A stretch of 64,000 nt of DNA from Natrinema gelatinilyticum (GCF_024266705.1 NZ_CP100757.1:62001-126000); one strand, 5' to 3'. Positions 1 through 9,819 are shown, counted from the stretch's first letter. Notes: generated by a model not told the origin, from the sequence alone. Translations and numbers: made by a program.

Positions 1-130
1 AGCCGTTGTATCGGTTTCTTTCCTTCCACGTTGTCGAGAATATCTTGCACATCCTCGACAGTAATTTCGTCGATATCATTCACTGCATTCAGAAACATAT
101 TCTGAGTAAACAGTTCTAACGGATACTATA
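1..130 (-). mobile_element. IS630-family element, terminal part (runs off the window)
   Basis: The minus strand from about 98 down to 1 encodes the start of a transposase (MFLNAVNDIDEITVEDVQDI). This closely matches the N-terminal region of the decayed IS630 copy at 11040-12062. The terminus near 108-130 (TTCTAACGGATACTATAG) is shared with that copy and, in reverse, with the copy at 40963. The rest of the element lies outside the window, so its integrity cannot be judged. Positions 131-299 contain no gene that I can see. Confidence 0.75.
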
Positions 131-299
131 GACATTGCCGTCGTAGAGAGACTACCCCCCGCAACTCCCAGTCCTCCGGCTCATCAGGGAGCGCTACCGG
201 TCTCACATCCAGATTGGTTCGTGCTGGACAGCGGCCAGTCAACACTGGTCGTGAACGGTGTGTCTCGGAGGGTCGGAGCCATCCCCAACGGACGATTCC

Positions 300-1532
300 T
301 TAGAGATTGCCTTGATACCGCGCGCAAGCAATGATGGAGGCGACGCCAGCTAACCCGAAGACACCGGTCATGAAGAAAATCGGTATGTAGGTCCCCAGTT
401 GGTCAAATGCGAGACTAGCCAGCCAGGGGCCCAATAGTGCGGGTACCGCCAGTGAGAGCGAGGTGAAGCCGAATAGCGCGTTGAGATTGCGGCCCCCGAA
501 GAGGTCTGCCGGAACAGAGGATAGCAAGGCACCAGTACCACCATAGCCAACGCCGAAAAAGCCCGTGATAGCGAGAAGCATCAGCGGCGCCTCGGTGAGT
601 GAGAGCCCGATTAGAGCCAGTGCCATCACGGCACCACACGTTACGAAGACGGCCAGCCGTCCCAGCCGGTCGGCGATGCCGCCGACGCTAAAGCGGGTGA
701 TTGTCGTCGTACCACCGATAACGCTGACCGCGAGCACGCCTGTTTCTTGAATTCCATGCTGGGCGGCGTAGTTGACGATGTGGTTGAGCATCACGTACAG
801 CGTGCCATACAGTAGGATGTAGCCACCGAACAGCAGGACGAAGGCGCGACTTCTGGCGATGCTGTAGATGGTCTGCAACTGATCGTGCCAGTTGTTCCCC
901 GACGTGGGACGCCCGTCGGGAAACTCGGTATCGACGGCATCAAATTGTGTGGGATCGTCCGCTATCGCCAGTGCCGCCAGGACCAATGTGAGCCCGAGGC
1001 CAGCGCCGAGTAGGGGAAACGCCCCTCGCCACCCGACCGACGTGACAAGGAGCGATGCCGTCGGCGCGATGACGACCATACCGATCCCGAGGCCTGCGCT
1101 TGCAATTCCTGTCGCCAGGCCACGTCGCTGCTGGAACCACTGGAGCGGCGTCGCATAGCCGATGATGAACGCAAGACTCATGCCGGCCCCTGAGATGAGA
1201 CTGTAGGTCAGGATGAGCACTAGCAGGCTCGTCGCCTGGCTCCCGGTGACCATGCCCCCGCCCAGAAGAATGGCAGCCAGCACCAGTCCTCGCCGAGGGC
1301 CTACCCATTCCACGAGGACGCCCATCGGCGCCGCAGCGGCATAGAGGACGAACAGTTGGACGCCGTAGACGAGCGAGGTCTGGGCCATCGACGCGCCGAA
1401 CGACGAGACGAGCGGATCGAGGAAGACGCCGAAGGAGTAGGTCATTCCGAAGACCACGCCGTTGACGATGAAACACGCCAGGGCAATGACCCATCCGTAG
1501 TAAACGGTCCCGTCGGTTAGTCTGGAGAGCAT
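300..1532 (-). CDS. MFS transporter, oxalate/formate antiporter-like
   Basis: A major facilitator superfamily carrier of about 410 residues and roughly 12 hydrophobic segments. The opening YYGWVIALACFIVNG and the following GMTYSFGVF stretch resemble the monocarboxylate/oxalate-formate antiporter branch, so a carboxylate substrate is likely but not shown. The reading frame is open up to 1658. I chose the ATG at 1532 (MLSRLTDG) because the upstream extension is Arg/Pro-rich, unlike a transporter, and would overlap the preceding MFS gene; this start leaves a 14-bp gap to that gene's stop. The two MFS genes are probably co-transcribed. Confidence 0.8.
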   Translation of the reverse strand: MLSRLTDGTVYYGWVIALACFIVNGVVFGMTYSFGVFLDPLVSSFGASMAQTSLVYGVQLFVLYAAAAPMGVLVEWVGPRRGLVLAAILLGGGMVTGSQATSLLVLILTYSLISGAGMSLAFIIGYATPLQWFQQRRGLATGIASAGLGIGMVVIAPTASLLVTSVGWRGAFPLLGAGLGLTLVLAALAIADDPTQFDAVDTEFPDGRPTSGNNWHDQLQTIYSIARSRAFVLLFGGYILLYGTLYVMLNHIVNYAAQHGIQETGVLAVSVIGGTTTITRFSVGGIADRLGRLAVFVTCGAVMALALIGLSLTEAPLMLLAITGFFGVGYGGTGALLSSVPADLFGGRNLNALFGFTSLSLAVPALLGPWLASLAFDQLGTYIPIFFMTGVFGLAGVASIIACARYQGNL

Positions 1533-1546
1533 GGGAGTAGCCCGGT

Positions 1547-2764
1547 TTATCCCCGCCCACCAGCGAGTCGGTCGGCCTCGGGGAGCGACCGCAGCCGCAG
1601 CATCGCGCCCGTGCCCACGAGCGGGCCGACAACGAGCGGGATGAAGGTCCACCGCCATCCAACCATGTTCTGAACCATGGGAATCAGTTGGATGGAGGCG
1701 ATGGTAATGAGAAAGCCAATGGCAGTCTGAAGCGTCAGTGCAGAGCCGACGTAACTATCGTCGGCCAGTTCCGAGACGGCCGCGGAAAACTGCGCGGAGT
1801 CCGCGACGATGAAGAATCCCCAAAGAAGGACGAACGGGACGATGATGACCAGCGACGAGCCGAAGACGATACCGGCGAGGAGACAGGCGGTGCCGGAGAC
1901 GCCCATCGAAACGCTAGTCACCAGCGACCGTCCCCAGCGATCAGCAGCCGAGCCCGCAAGCCAGGCCCCCACGCCGCCGATTGCAATGGTCCCGAATGCC
2001 AGGAGTGCAGCGAGTTGTTCCGCGTTGGCCGTCCCACTGGCCTCCAAGCTGGCTGCGAGAAATATCGGTATCCAGGTCCAGACCGCGTACAGCTCCCACA
2101 TGTGACCGAAATAGCCGGTATTTGCCAAGACAACACCACGGTCAGTGACGATACGCCGGATTGCGCTGGGGTCGAACGGGGACGTCTCAGGCTGGTACGG
2201 CCCGTCCTCGTAAGCGAGTACAAGAAGCCCACCGAGAGCTGCGAGCCCTGCGGTCCCATAGAGCACGAGATCCGGTTGACCGATGCCGCCGACCGCTCGG
2301 ATGAGATGTGGCGATGCCGAGCCGACGGTGAGTGCGCCGACGAGGACACCGATAGCGAGCCCACGCCCCTTGTCAAACCACGCGGCCATCATCTTCATCC
2401 CTGTCGGATAGACGCCTGCGAGGGTGACGCCGGTGACGAAACGGAGGAGGATGGCCGGGAGACCACTCGAGACGAACCCAGCGATGAGTGCCGTCGCACC
2501 AGCGCCGGCGAGCGCAGAGCCTGCAAAGAGATACCTAGGGCGGATGACGTCAGCGATGGTGAGTGTTGCCGACAGCAGTGCACCGACGACGAAGCCCAGT
2601 TGGACGGCGTTGGTCAGCCACGCCGTCTCCGCAGCGGAGAGGTGCCACATCTTGGCCAGTTCTGGGCCGACTGCTGTCCCGCTAAACCACAACGTCATCG
2701 CAAACAACTCCGCAATCCCGACTAGGATGAGTGCACGCCACTTCCCGTTAGCGATAGCTGCCAT
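1547..2764 (-). CDS. MFS transporter
   Basis: A 405-residue multi-spanning membrane protein that reads as a complete MFS carrier. It has the loop after the second helix pair (AGVYPTGMKMMAAWFDKGRG, around residues 115-135) and a second half with GSAADRWGRS, the typical motif A-like loop of the C-terminal bundle. It begins with MAAIANGKWRALILVG. It lies just upstream of the second MFS gene on the same strand. The substrate cannot be read from the sequence. Neighbouring acyl-CoA genes on the same strand make an organic acid plausible. Confidence 0.8.
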   Translation of the reverse strand: MAAIANGKWRALILVGIAELFAMTLWFSGTAVGPELAKMWHLSAAETAWLTNAVQLGFVVGALLSATLTIADVIRPRYLFAGSALAGAGATALIAGFVSSGLPAILLRFVTGVTLAGVYPTGMKMMAAWFDKGRGLAIGVLVGALTVGSASPHLIRAVGGIGQPDLVLYGTAGLAALGGLLVLAYEDGPYQPETSPFDPSAIRRIVTDRGVVLANTGYFGHMWELYAVWTWIPIFLAASLEASGTANAEQLAALLAFGTIAIGGVGAWLAGSAADRWGRSLVTSVSMGVSGTACLLAGIVFGSSLVIIVPFVLLWGFFIVADSAQFSAAVSELADDSYVGSALTLQTAIGFLITIASIQLIPMVQNMVGWRWTFIPLVVGPLVGTGAMLRLRSLPEADRLAGGRG

Positions 2765-2859
2765 TCGTAAATGAAAGAGGATACTACAAGTAAAATAAGG
2801 TTTCGGTCCACTGGGCGCAACGGCTTCACAGATGCCGGTACGCGGAAGTGATATTAGAG

Positions 2860-4827
2860 CTATGCGTTCTGTTTGAACGCCTCGAGCACCTCGGGATTGT
2901 CGATAGAGGAGAGGTCGCCCAGATCATCATCAGTGTAGGCGGATTCGATAACACGCCGTACGATTTTCCCCGACTGCGTTTTGGGGAACCCGTCGACGAA
3001 GTGGACTTCCCGTGGTCGGAAGGGCTTGCCGAGTTCCTTACCGACGGTTTCCCGAATCTCCGTGGCCAGGTCACTGTTACTCTCGTGGTCGTCGTCGACG
3101 ATGACAAAGAGGACGACGCCCGTCCCGGTCCGTTCGTCGGGGACACCGATAACAGCCGTCTGGTTGACCGCCTCGTGGTCCATCGCCGCACTTTCAACCT
3201 CAGCGGGACCGACTTTCCGGCCGGCGACGTTGAGCGCGTCGTCGGCACGACCGTGTAGGAACCAGGACCCGTCTTCGTCCTGTTGGGCCCAGTCGCCGTG
3301 GTCCCAGATGTCGTCCCAAGAACTCCAGTATTCCTCGAGATACCGATCGTCCCCTCCCCACAGCGACTTCGTCATACTCGGACAGGAGTCACGCGCAACG
3401 AGGAAGCCACGTTCGTGCTCATCTGTGACCGATTCACCCTGGCTGTCGACGATATCGACGTCCATGCCAAGCCCCGGCCCGCCGAGCGTACACGGTTTGA
3501 GGTCGTTGGTGGGCAGCGGCATCAGGAAACAGCCACAGATTTCGGTACCTCCGGAGATGTTGATAATGGGCGTATCACCGCCACCAATGGTCTCGTAGAA
3601 CCACAGCCACGATTCCGGGTCCCACGGCTCGCCCGTCGAGCCGAGCAGTCGGAGGCTCGAGAGGTCGTAGCGTTCGACCCACTCGTCTCCATGTTCCCGC
3701 AGTGCTCGGATTGCCGTCGGCGAGACGCCGAGCTGGGTGATTTTGTGCCGGTCAATCATCATCCAGAAGCGGTCGGGATCGGGGTAATCCGGCGCCCCCT
3801 CGTACATGAACACCGTCCCACCGAAGGTGTGCGTCCCGATAAGTGACCACGGCCCCATCATCCAGCCGATGTTCGAGACCCAGAAGAACCGGTCCGATGG
3901 CTTGAGGTCGAACCCGAAGTACACCTCCTTGGCACACTGCATCTGAATGCCGGCGTGTGTGTGGACGATCCCTTTCGGTTTTCCGGTCGTCCCTGAGGAG
4001 TACAGCAACATACTCTCGTCGGTACTCTGCATCGCGACGGTGTCAAAGTCGTCGTCCTGGGACTCGATGGCCTCGTCCCACCAGCTATCGCGGTCTGGAG
4101 ACCACGGGATGTCGGCACCCAGCCGGTTGTACACGACGACGTCCGTCACGTCGGTATCGGCGTGGTCGATCGCACGGTCGGCAGTCTCTTTGAGAGTGAC
4201 TTCGGATCCACGCCTGAAGAAGCCGTCACAGGTGAATAGCACGGAACACTCGGGGTCCTCGAGACGCGTAGCCGTCGCCTCGACGCCAAAACCCGAGAAG
4301 ATGGGAACTGCGATAGCCCCAACCTTGAAACAGCCATAAATGATGCTGATTACCTCGGGGACCATGGGCATGAACAGCCCCACTGTATCACCCTTCTTGA
4401 TGCCCCTGCCAGTCAGATAGTTCGCCACCTTGTTCGACTGCCGTTGGAGTTCGTGGAAGGTCACCTCCCGAATTTCGCCGTCCTCGCCCTCCCAGAGACA
4501 TGCAACTTTGTTCCGGCGCTCGTTGTCCAGTGTGGCGTGTTTGTCGACAGTGTTATGCGCGACGTTGAGTTCGCCGCCCTTGTACCACTCGTCGAACTGG
4601 GGGCCCCGTGAGTCATCACGGACCATGTCGTACGGTTCGTAGAATTCGATATCGAGAAAATCAACGAGTTCGTCCCAGAACCACTCGATGTCTCCGTTCG
4701 CCCGAACCAGGAGTTCGTCGTAATCCTCGATTTCGTATTTCTGCATGAACGCCCAGACGTTGGTAGACTCCACGAATTCCTCGGAAGGACGATGGACTAC
4801 CCGTTCGGATACGGCTTGCTCTGACAT
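2860..4827 (-). CDS. Acyl-CoA synthetase (AMP-forming), acetyl/propionyl-CoA synthetase-like
   Basis: An ANL-superfamily enzyme of about 655 residues that activates a carboxylic acid through an acyl-adenylate to the CoA thioester. Visible motifs are the phosphate-binding loop YSSGTTGKPKG near residue 278, a GTE(I) adenine-binding segment (ISGGTEICG), GRADDALNVAGRKVG in the hinge, and the C-terminal catalytic-lysine segment PKTQSGKIVRR near residue 619. Length and the N-terminal cap fit the acetyl/propionyl/acetoacetyl-CoA synthetase group. I prefer the ATG giving MSEQAVSERV over a slightly upstream one. The downstream MaoC and AtoE genes suggest a short-chain substrate. Confidence 0.9.
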   Translation of the reverse strand: MSEQAVSERVVHRPSEEFVESTNVWAFMQKYEIEDYDELLVRANGDIEWFWDELVDFLDIEFYEPYDMVRDDSRGPQFDEWYKGGELNVAHNTVDKHATLDNERRNKVACLWEGEDGEIREVTFHELQRQSNKVANYLTGRGIKKGDTVGLFMPMVPEVISIIYGCFKVGAIAVPIFSGFGVEATATRLEDPECSVLFTCDGFFRRGSEVTLKETADRAIDHADTDVTDVVVYNRLGADIPWSPDRDSWWDEAIESQDDDFDTVAMQSTDESMLLYSSGTTGKPKGIVHTHAGIQMQCAKEVYFGFDLKPSDRFFWVSNIGWMMGPWSLIGTHTFGGTVFMYEGAPDYPDPDRFWMMIDRHKITQLGVSPTAIRALREHGDEWVERYDLSSLRLLGSTGEPWDPESWLWFYETIGGGDTPIINISGGTEICGCFLMPLPTNDLKPCTLGGPGLGMDVDIVDSQGESVTDEHERGFLVARDSCPSMTKSLWGGDDRYLEEYWSSWDDIWDHGDWAQQDEDGSWFLHGRADDALNVAGRKVGPAEVESAAMDHEAVNQTAVIGVPDERTGTGVVLFVIVDDDHESNSDLATEIRETVGKELGKPFRPREVHFVDGFPKTQSGKIVRRVIESAYTDDDLGDLSSIDNPEVLEAFKQNA

Positions 4828-4946
4828 GCCATATGAGAGGAAACTCTGCACATTAAAGAGTATTATCCTTCCCCCGATTTCCGATCGGGGCGAATTCCTC
4901 CCAAGGACTGCGGGACTAACCGTGAGATAGCCGTCCCGAGTGACCG

Positions 4947-5396
4947 CTACGTCGACTCCTGGGTAACGTCCATGGTATAACAGACAGCAGTTCCCTCGAG
5001 AGCCGTGACGTCGTCGTCTCTAACGACGCGTGTTTCCATTTCGGTAATGGGTTTGTCCGTACGAACGTCAGTGACCTCGACAATTCCGGTAATTGTCTCT
5101 CCCGGCCGGACCGGGGCCTCGAAATTCCAGTCGACGTTTAAGAAGACGGTTCCTGGGCCGGGGAGTTCTTGGGCTACGACAGCGTTGAGGATGGCGCTGG
5201 TGATACCACCCTGGACGACGAGTTCGCCGAACTGGGACGCTTCTGCGGCCGCTTCGTCGTAGTGGAGCGGGTTGAAATCACCACTTATCTCAGAGAATTT
5301 CTCGATATCCTCACGTTCAACTGTGCGGGATAACCTGGCGCTCTCACCGACTGCTGGTGGACTGTTCGGCCACGCTGAATCGGTATTGTCGGTCAT
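4947..5396 (-). CDS. MaoC-family hotdog dehydratase
   Basis: A 149-residue single hotdog-fold protein of the MaoC/(R)-specific enoyl-CoA hydratase type. The signature is ISGDFNPLHYDEAAAE, with catalytic Asp40 and His45, followed by FGELVVQGGITSAI. The family hydrates trans-2-enoyl-CoA to 3-hydroxyacyl-CoA. The ATG at 5396 (MTDNTDSAWP) is preferred over the longer 5459 start, whose extension (Cys/Trp-rich) does not look like this family. It lies between the acyl-CoA synthetase and the AtoE-type transporter on the same strand, consistent with short-chain acyl-CoA turnover. Confidence 0.85.
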   Translation of the reverse strand: MTDNTDSAWPNSPPAVGESARLSRTVEREDIEKFSEISGDFNPLHYDEAAAEASQFGELVVQGGITSAILNAVVAQELPGPGTVFLNVDWNFEAPVRPGETITGIVEVTDVRTDKPITEMETRVVRDDDVTALEGTAVCYTMDVTQEST

Positions 5397-5573
5397 GAGT
5401 ACAGCTTGCAGTAAACACCTCCAGCATAATGAAGTTACGGTGTCAGTCACCGACCGCAATTTCTGCAGGCATCCGGGTGGTGTGACTATCGGTGGACGAG
5501 ACGACAGAGAATGTGAGGCAGATGAACTGTCAGTTCCAGGGTTGAGGCCATCCGAAGGGGTATGCCGACACGG

Positions 5574-7004
5574 TTACATCGGTAGAAACGTCACACCCAC
5601 GACGATTATCAGCCCACTGCCGATCAGGATCATCACACAGTAGCCCATGATGTCGCGGACGGAGAGACCACTGATAGCCAGCAGGGGAATCGCCCAAAAC
5701 GGCTGGAGCATGTTGGTCCAGGCGTCACCCCAAGCGGTAGCCATCGATGCACGAGCGACGCTGGTGTCGCTAGCTTCGGCCGCCCTGATGATCGTCTCGC
5801 CGATGACCGACCACTCACCGCCACCACTTGGGACGAAGAAGTTGACGATACCACCAGTCAGGAACGCGACTGCAGGCAACGTTCCGTCCGGTGAGACGTT
5901 GATCATCCCCATTGCAATCTGCGTTGCCAGATTCACAGACCCTTCGGGAGCATAGCCCATCAACCCCATGATCCCAGCATAGAACGGGAACTGGAGGATG
6001 ATTCCCCAGACGTTCTCGACAGCTTCTTTCATCGATTCGATGTACGCCATCGGCGAGCCGTGAAGGGTCAACCCTGCGAACAGGAAGAAGAAATTCACGA
6101 TGTTCAGGTTGAGGTTGTTCCACGGCATCACGCCATCCTGAACCATGGGAATGGCGTAGTAGAGTCCGACGGCGAAGAGACCAGCTATACCGATAGAATA
6201 GGCGATCAGATTCGATCGCTCGAGTTTATCGGCAAAGGACAACTCAGTCTGCACCGGTGCCGTCGCTGACACGGGTTCGCCACCGTCCGTAGCAGTGTCG
6301 AACTCACGGGGGTCGATAGTCGTTTTCTCCTCGTCACTGCCGGGGTACATCAGGTAAAACATCAGTGGGAGGAAGATGAACGTTAGCACACCCACCAGTA
6401 TAAGATTCATCGGAGTGAAGATCGTCTGGCTGGTCGGGAGTGTCTCGCTGATGATGCCGGCTTCGATGAGGAAGTTCCCCTCCGTATTCATTAGTAGCGG
6501 GATAGACCCGGCCAGCCCCCCGTGAAACACGAGGAAGCCGGAGTAAGCCCCTGCCACGATGAGGGGGAAGTCGATCTCTCGCATGCTCTCGGCGACCTTT
6601 CGCGCGAAGATAGCTCCGATGACGAGACCCAGTCCCCAGTGGATGAACGAAGCGATTGCTGCGACAATCGGGACGAGCGCTGCCGCTCGCCGTTCTGTGG
6701 AGGGTGCACTCGCAATCTTTGTCAACAGATGGTCAACAGCGTCTGTCTGCGCCAGTGCGTACCCTGTCATCAAAATTAGTGTCATCTGCATCGCGAATGC
6801 TAAAAGGTTCCAAAAGCCACCGTACCACCCATCGATCATCAGTCTGCGCGCGTGGGTCACAGTACCTGATTGAGGTTCGACAGCGAGGAACGCGAGAATG
6901 TACGTGATTATAGTCAGTAAAACTGCAAAAATGAACGCATCTGGAAGGTATCTATGTACGGCAGCTTTGCTATGCTTTGCCATTCGGCGAACTGTGTTTG
7001 TCAC
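5574..7004 (-). CDS. Short-chain fatty acid transporter, AtoE family
   Basis: A 476-residue integral membrane protein with about 12 hydrophobic segments. It matches the AtoE/TIGR00366 pattern: IHWGLGLVIGAIFARKVA near residue 118, a long loop rich in Asp/Thr/Glu around residues 230-255, and the strongly conserved FFVPSGGGEWSVIGE near residue 377 with WGDAWTNMLQPFWAIP towards the C terminus. The family imports short-chain fatty acids such as butyrate. Start: a GTG at 7004 (MTNTVRRMAKHS) or an ATG seven codons in at 6983. The adjacent CoA ligase, MaoC and thiolase genes fit a short-chain fatty acid oxidation locus. Confidence 0.88.
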   Translation of the reverse strand: MTNTVRRMAKHSKAAVHRYLPDAFIFAVLLTIITYILAFLAVEPQSGTVTHARRLMIDGWYGGFWNLLAFAMQMTLILMTGYALAQTDAVDHLLTKIASAPSTERRAAALVPIVAAIASFIHWGLGLVIGAIFARKVAESMREIDFPLIVAGAYSGFLVFHGGLAGSIPLLMNTEGNFLIEAGIISETLPTSQTIFTPMNLILVGVLTFIFLPLMFYLMYPGSDEEKTTIDPREFDTATDGGEPVSATAPVQTELSFADKLERSNLIAYSIGIAGLFAVGLYYAIPMVQDGVMPWNNLNLNIVNFFFLFAGLTLHGSPMAYIESMKEAVENVWGIILQFPFYAGIMGLMGYAPEGSVNLATQIAMGMINVSPDGTLPAVAFLTGGIVNFFVPSGGGEWSVIGETIIRAAEASDTSVARASMATAWGDAWTNMLQPFWAIPLLAISGLSVRDIMGYCVMILIGSGLIIVVGVTFLPM

Positions 7005-7167
7005 TGGCTAACACCAACTCCGATGATGAAGCAGGAGATTATAAATCCTTCGTTTAATCATATATATGACGGCTGAATATATGCGAGGGATGTTTTGTAT
7101 AACGGTCACGGCGTGGGTAGACTTGGTGACAGTGACGCGAGAAGAAACTGCGGAAGGGCGTCAGCCG

Positions 7168-7680
7168 TTATTCGTCAACAGGGACGAAGACGGGAAGCGG
7201 CCAGTCTTCCTCGTGGTCGAGCGCGAATTCCCGATCTGCGTCGGTCGGCTCGCGCTGTTCGACCCGGACACGGTCACCGATCGATATCTCGTCGTAGGGA
7301 GCCTCAACGCGGGCAGGGAAGCGACCGGTCGAATCGAGTTCCACGATGGCGACTGCGAGCGGTGCTAAGTCGTCGAAGACGGGTGCAGTCTTGTGGATGT
7401 TCGTATGGGTGACGATGGTCCCTTCCTTGGGGAGGTCTTCGGCGACGACGTCGGACCCCCCGCACTCATTACAGATCGGCCGCGGGGGGAGGAGTACGGC
7501 ATCGCAGTCCTGACAGCGGCCACCGACGAGCCTGTCCTCTGAGAGCGCCTCGAAGAAGCCTGCCGAGGTAAGTGAGTGATCCAGGGTCAAGTCACTACGT
7601 GAACTCCCGCCGTCGGTCATCGCACAGGGGGGCTGTTCGTCTGGGTCGTCCGTCGCATCAGAGTGGGTGTGATCTCTCAT
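7168..7680 (-). CDS. DUF35 OB-fold / zinc-ribbon acyl-CoA-associated protein
   Basis: A 170-residue protein with a rubredoxin-like zinc ribbon (C56-x2-C59 and C70-x2-C73 in CQDCDAVLLPP/ICNECGG), then an OB-fold (GTIVTHTNIHKTAP, VAIVELDSTGRFPARVE). DUF35 proteins are obligate partners of archaeal thiolases and HMG-CoA synthases, where they channel acetoacetyl-CoA. It lies four bases after the stop of the thiolase at 7685-8854, on the same strand, so the pair should form a complex. A start at MTDGGSSRSD (residue 21) is also possible; the Asp/His-rich opening is dispensable. Confidence 0.88.
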   Translation of the reverse strand: MRDHTHSDATDDPDEQPPCAMTDGGSSRSDLTLDHSLTSAGFFEALSEDRLVGGRCQDCDAVLLPPRPICNECGGSDVVAEDLPKEGTIVTHTNIHKTAPVFDDLAPLAVAIVELDSTGRFPARVEAPYDEISIGDRVRVEQREPTDADREFALDHEEDWPLPVFVPVDE

Positions 7681-7684
7681 CGTT

Positions 7685-8854
7685 TTAGGCTGTGAAAACG
7701 TGTGCAGTCGTCAGTGCGTCGCCGGTCCCGCCTTCGTTTACGGTGAGCGCTGCGGTCGCGTCGTCGACCTGCCGGGCGGGGTTGGCGCGTTCAGTTAGCT
7801 GTTCGTACGCCTCGATTGCCTGGTACAGTCCGGTCGCCCCGACCGGGTGCCCTCTGGCCTTGAGTCCGCCGCTGGTACTCACTTGGACGTCCGTACACTC
7901 GGCGCTGCGTTCGTCGGGGTCGAACCCAATTTCAATTCCCCTCCCGGGGGGCGTGAAGCTGGCTGCCTCTGCCAACAGCGCTTCGTTGACAGTAAACGCG
8001 TCGTGCACTTCTGCGATATCGATATCCGCTGCCTCAAGGCCGGCTTGGTCGTAGGCAGAGTGAATCGCCTTCGACGCGCCCTCTAGTTCAGTCAGGTTGT
8101 GCTCTGCGAGTGCCAGGTAGTCTGACACAGCGGCATATCCGTCAACCTCAACCATATCATCCCGGGCGACCAGTTCCGTCGCCACCTCCTCGTTCGTGAC
8201 GAGCACTGCGGCTGCGCCGTCGCTGATGGGAGCACAGTCATAGAACTTCAATGGGTTCGCGACGTATTGGGAATCGAGCACGGTCTCTATGTCGAGGGCC
8301 ATGTCGAATTGGGCAATCGGATTGGTCCTGGCGTTGCGATGATTCTTCACCGCTATCCGTGCGAAATCCTCCTCCGTCGCCTCGGTTTCGTGGCAGTATC
8401 GCTGAGCGAGCATCGCGTACAACCCGTGTGCGGTAATGCCCGACCGCTGCTCGAACATCCGCTCGGATGCTGCCATCAACGCATCTGTCGCCGTCCCGGT
8501 CCCACCAGAACTCATCATCTCGAGGCCACCGGCGAGAACCGCGTCATGGGCCCCAGACTGTACGTCTTGGACGGCGTTTTTCAGCGCCAGACCACCGGAA
8601 GCTGCACACGCCTCAACCCGCTCGGCGGGGACATGTCGCAGTCCGGCCCATTCAGCAAGCTGGGAGCCATAAATGATCTGGTGTTCGTAGGCCTCTGACT
8701 GGTTTCCGACGTACAGTGCATCTACAATTTCTCGGGGAGCGGGAAGATTTTCGAAGGCGTCCTCAATGGCCTGGGAGAATAATTCACGACCGGTTGTGTC
8801 AAACTTACCGACAGGTGTACTCCCGACGGTAACGATGTACGGTGTTGGCATCAC
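7685..8854 (-). CDS. Thiolase, SCP2/acetyl-CoA C-acyltransferase type
   Basis: A 389-residue thiolase-fold enzyme. With the start at ATG 8854 (MPTPYIVTVGSTPVG), the nucleophile is C82 in VEACAASGGLAL. The general-base histidines lie in EVHDAFTVNE and KARGHPVGATG. This is the SCP2/lipid-transfer thiolase branch typical of archaea, which works with a DUF35 partner (encoded immediately downstream). It would condense or cleave 3-ketoacyl-CoA. The open frame continues upstream to 8998, but that stretch has no family similarity. The divergent IclR gene at 9034 may regulate it. Confidence 0.9.
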   Translation of the reverse strand: MMPTPYIVTVGSTPVGKFDTTGRELFSQAIEDAFENLPAPREIVDALYVGNQSEAYEHQIIYGSQLAEWAGLRHVPAERVEACAASGGLALKNAVQDVQSGAHDAVLAGGLEMMSSGGTGTATDALMAASERMFEQRSGITAHGLYAMLAQRYCHETEATEEDFARIAVKNHRNARTNPIAQFDMALDIETVLDSQYVANPLKFYDCAPISDGAAAVLVTNEEVATELVARDDMVEVDGYAAVSDYLALAEHNLTELEGASKAIHSAYDQAGLEAADIDIAEVHDAFTVNEALLAEAASFTPPGRGIEIGFDPDERSAECTDVQVSTSGGLKARGHPVGATGLYQAIEAYEQLTERANPARQVDDATAALTVNEGGTGDALTTAHVFTA

Positions 8855-9033
8855 TCTAGCTCTTGTTCCTGCTCTATTAAGAGTTGTGCTGACAGAGACG
8901 TAAATTGTCAACCGGCGCCCATCCCTAATGCTGCGGGCGCATGTTGATAGTCCGTCTGCTGTGCTGGACATCCCTTGGATCGTCTTTGCAGCACGCAAAA
9001 AGAACTAAGTAGGTTATCCACATACGAGATGAT

Positions 9034-9819
9034 ATGACAAATCACACGATTTCAAACGATTCGCGGACAATTTCGGCGGTGGACAAGAGTTGTGCCATCC
9101 TTGATGGGCTGCATGAACTCCGAAGTGCGACCCTGACAGAACTCGCAGACCACCTTGGGTTAACGCCCGGAACAATCCACCCACACCTCGTTACGCTCTA
9201 CGAGAACCAGTTAGTGGCCAAGAAAAACGGCACCTACTATCCCGGCTTCAAGTTTTTGCGAGTGGGTGAAACCCGTCGACGGGAAAATATCTTCTACGGA
9301 CACGCATCAAATAAGATCGAGGATCTCGCTGAAGCGACAAACACCCGGGTGCAAATTTACGTCGAGGAGTTCGGCGTGGCAACCTGTATCGGCCAGAGAG
9401 GCAGCCCCAACAGCATCCTCCCACTCGATAAAGTAGGTGATCAGGTACATCTGCACGTCATCGCCGCCGGCAAGGCGATGCTCGCCGAATTCGCCGACGA
9501 CCGTGTCGAAGAGATCATCGAGAAACACGGCCTGCCAGAGTACACCGAGAGCACCATCGTTGACGAAGCGGAGCTCTACGAAGATTTATCGGAGGTGTCC
9601 GAACAGGGGTACGCGGTTAACGACGAGGAGCATATGGAGGGGCTGTCGGCGGTCGGGGCTGCGATTACGGCCGAAAACGGGGATGTTATCGGAGCGCTTT
9701 CCGTTGCCTTCCCCGCGAGTAAGATGGGCGACTCCGAGTTTATGAACATGATTCCCCACGACGTTGTCAGTGCCGCGAACACGATCGAACTGGAAATCCG
9801 CGTCGAAAATAGGAAGTGA
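9034..9819 (+). CDS. IclR-family transcriptional regulator
   Basis: A 261-residue IclR protein. The N-terminal winged helix (about residues 15-80) contains LTELADHLGLTPGTIHPHLVTLYENQLV. The C-terminal effector-binding domain has the typical LHVIAAGKAMLAEF, GLPEYTESTI and GYAVNDEEHMEGLSAVGAAI segments. It is transcribed divergently from the thiolase/DUF35 pair, 179 bp away, and is probably their local regulator; the effector is unknown. It resembles the second IclR in the window (15064-15822) in architecture but differs clearly in sequence. Confidence 0.9.
   Translation: MTNHTISNDSRTISAVDKSCAILDGLHELRSATLTELADHLGLTPGTIHPHLVTLYENQLVAKKNGTYYPGFKFLRVGETRRRENIFYGHASNKIEDLAEATNTRVQIYVEEFGVATCIGQRGSPNSILPLDKVGDQVHLHVIAAGKAMLAEFADDRVEEIIEKHGLPEYTESTIVDEAELYEDLSEVSEQGYAVNDEEHMEGLSAVGAAITAENGDVIGALSVAFPASKMGDSEFMNMIPHDVVSAANTIELEIRVENRK

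Noticed and set aside
940..1662. 240-codon minus-strand frame within the first MFS gene
   Set aside because: Arg/Ser/Gly-rich translation without hydrophobic segments; a shadow of the MFS coding frame, as are many long frames in this GC-rich DNA.
1688..2725. 345-codon plus-strand frame opposite the second MFS gene
   Set aside because: Antisense shadow with highly charged composition and no domain; the MFS protein on the other strand is clearly real.
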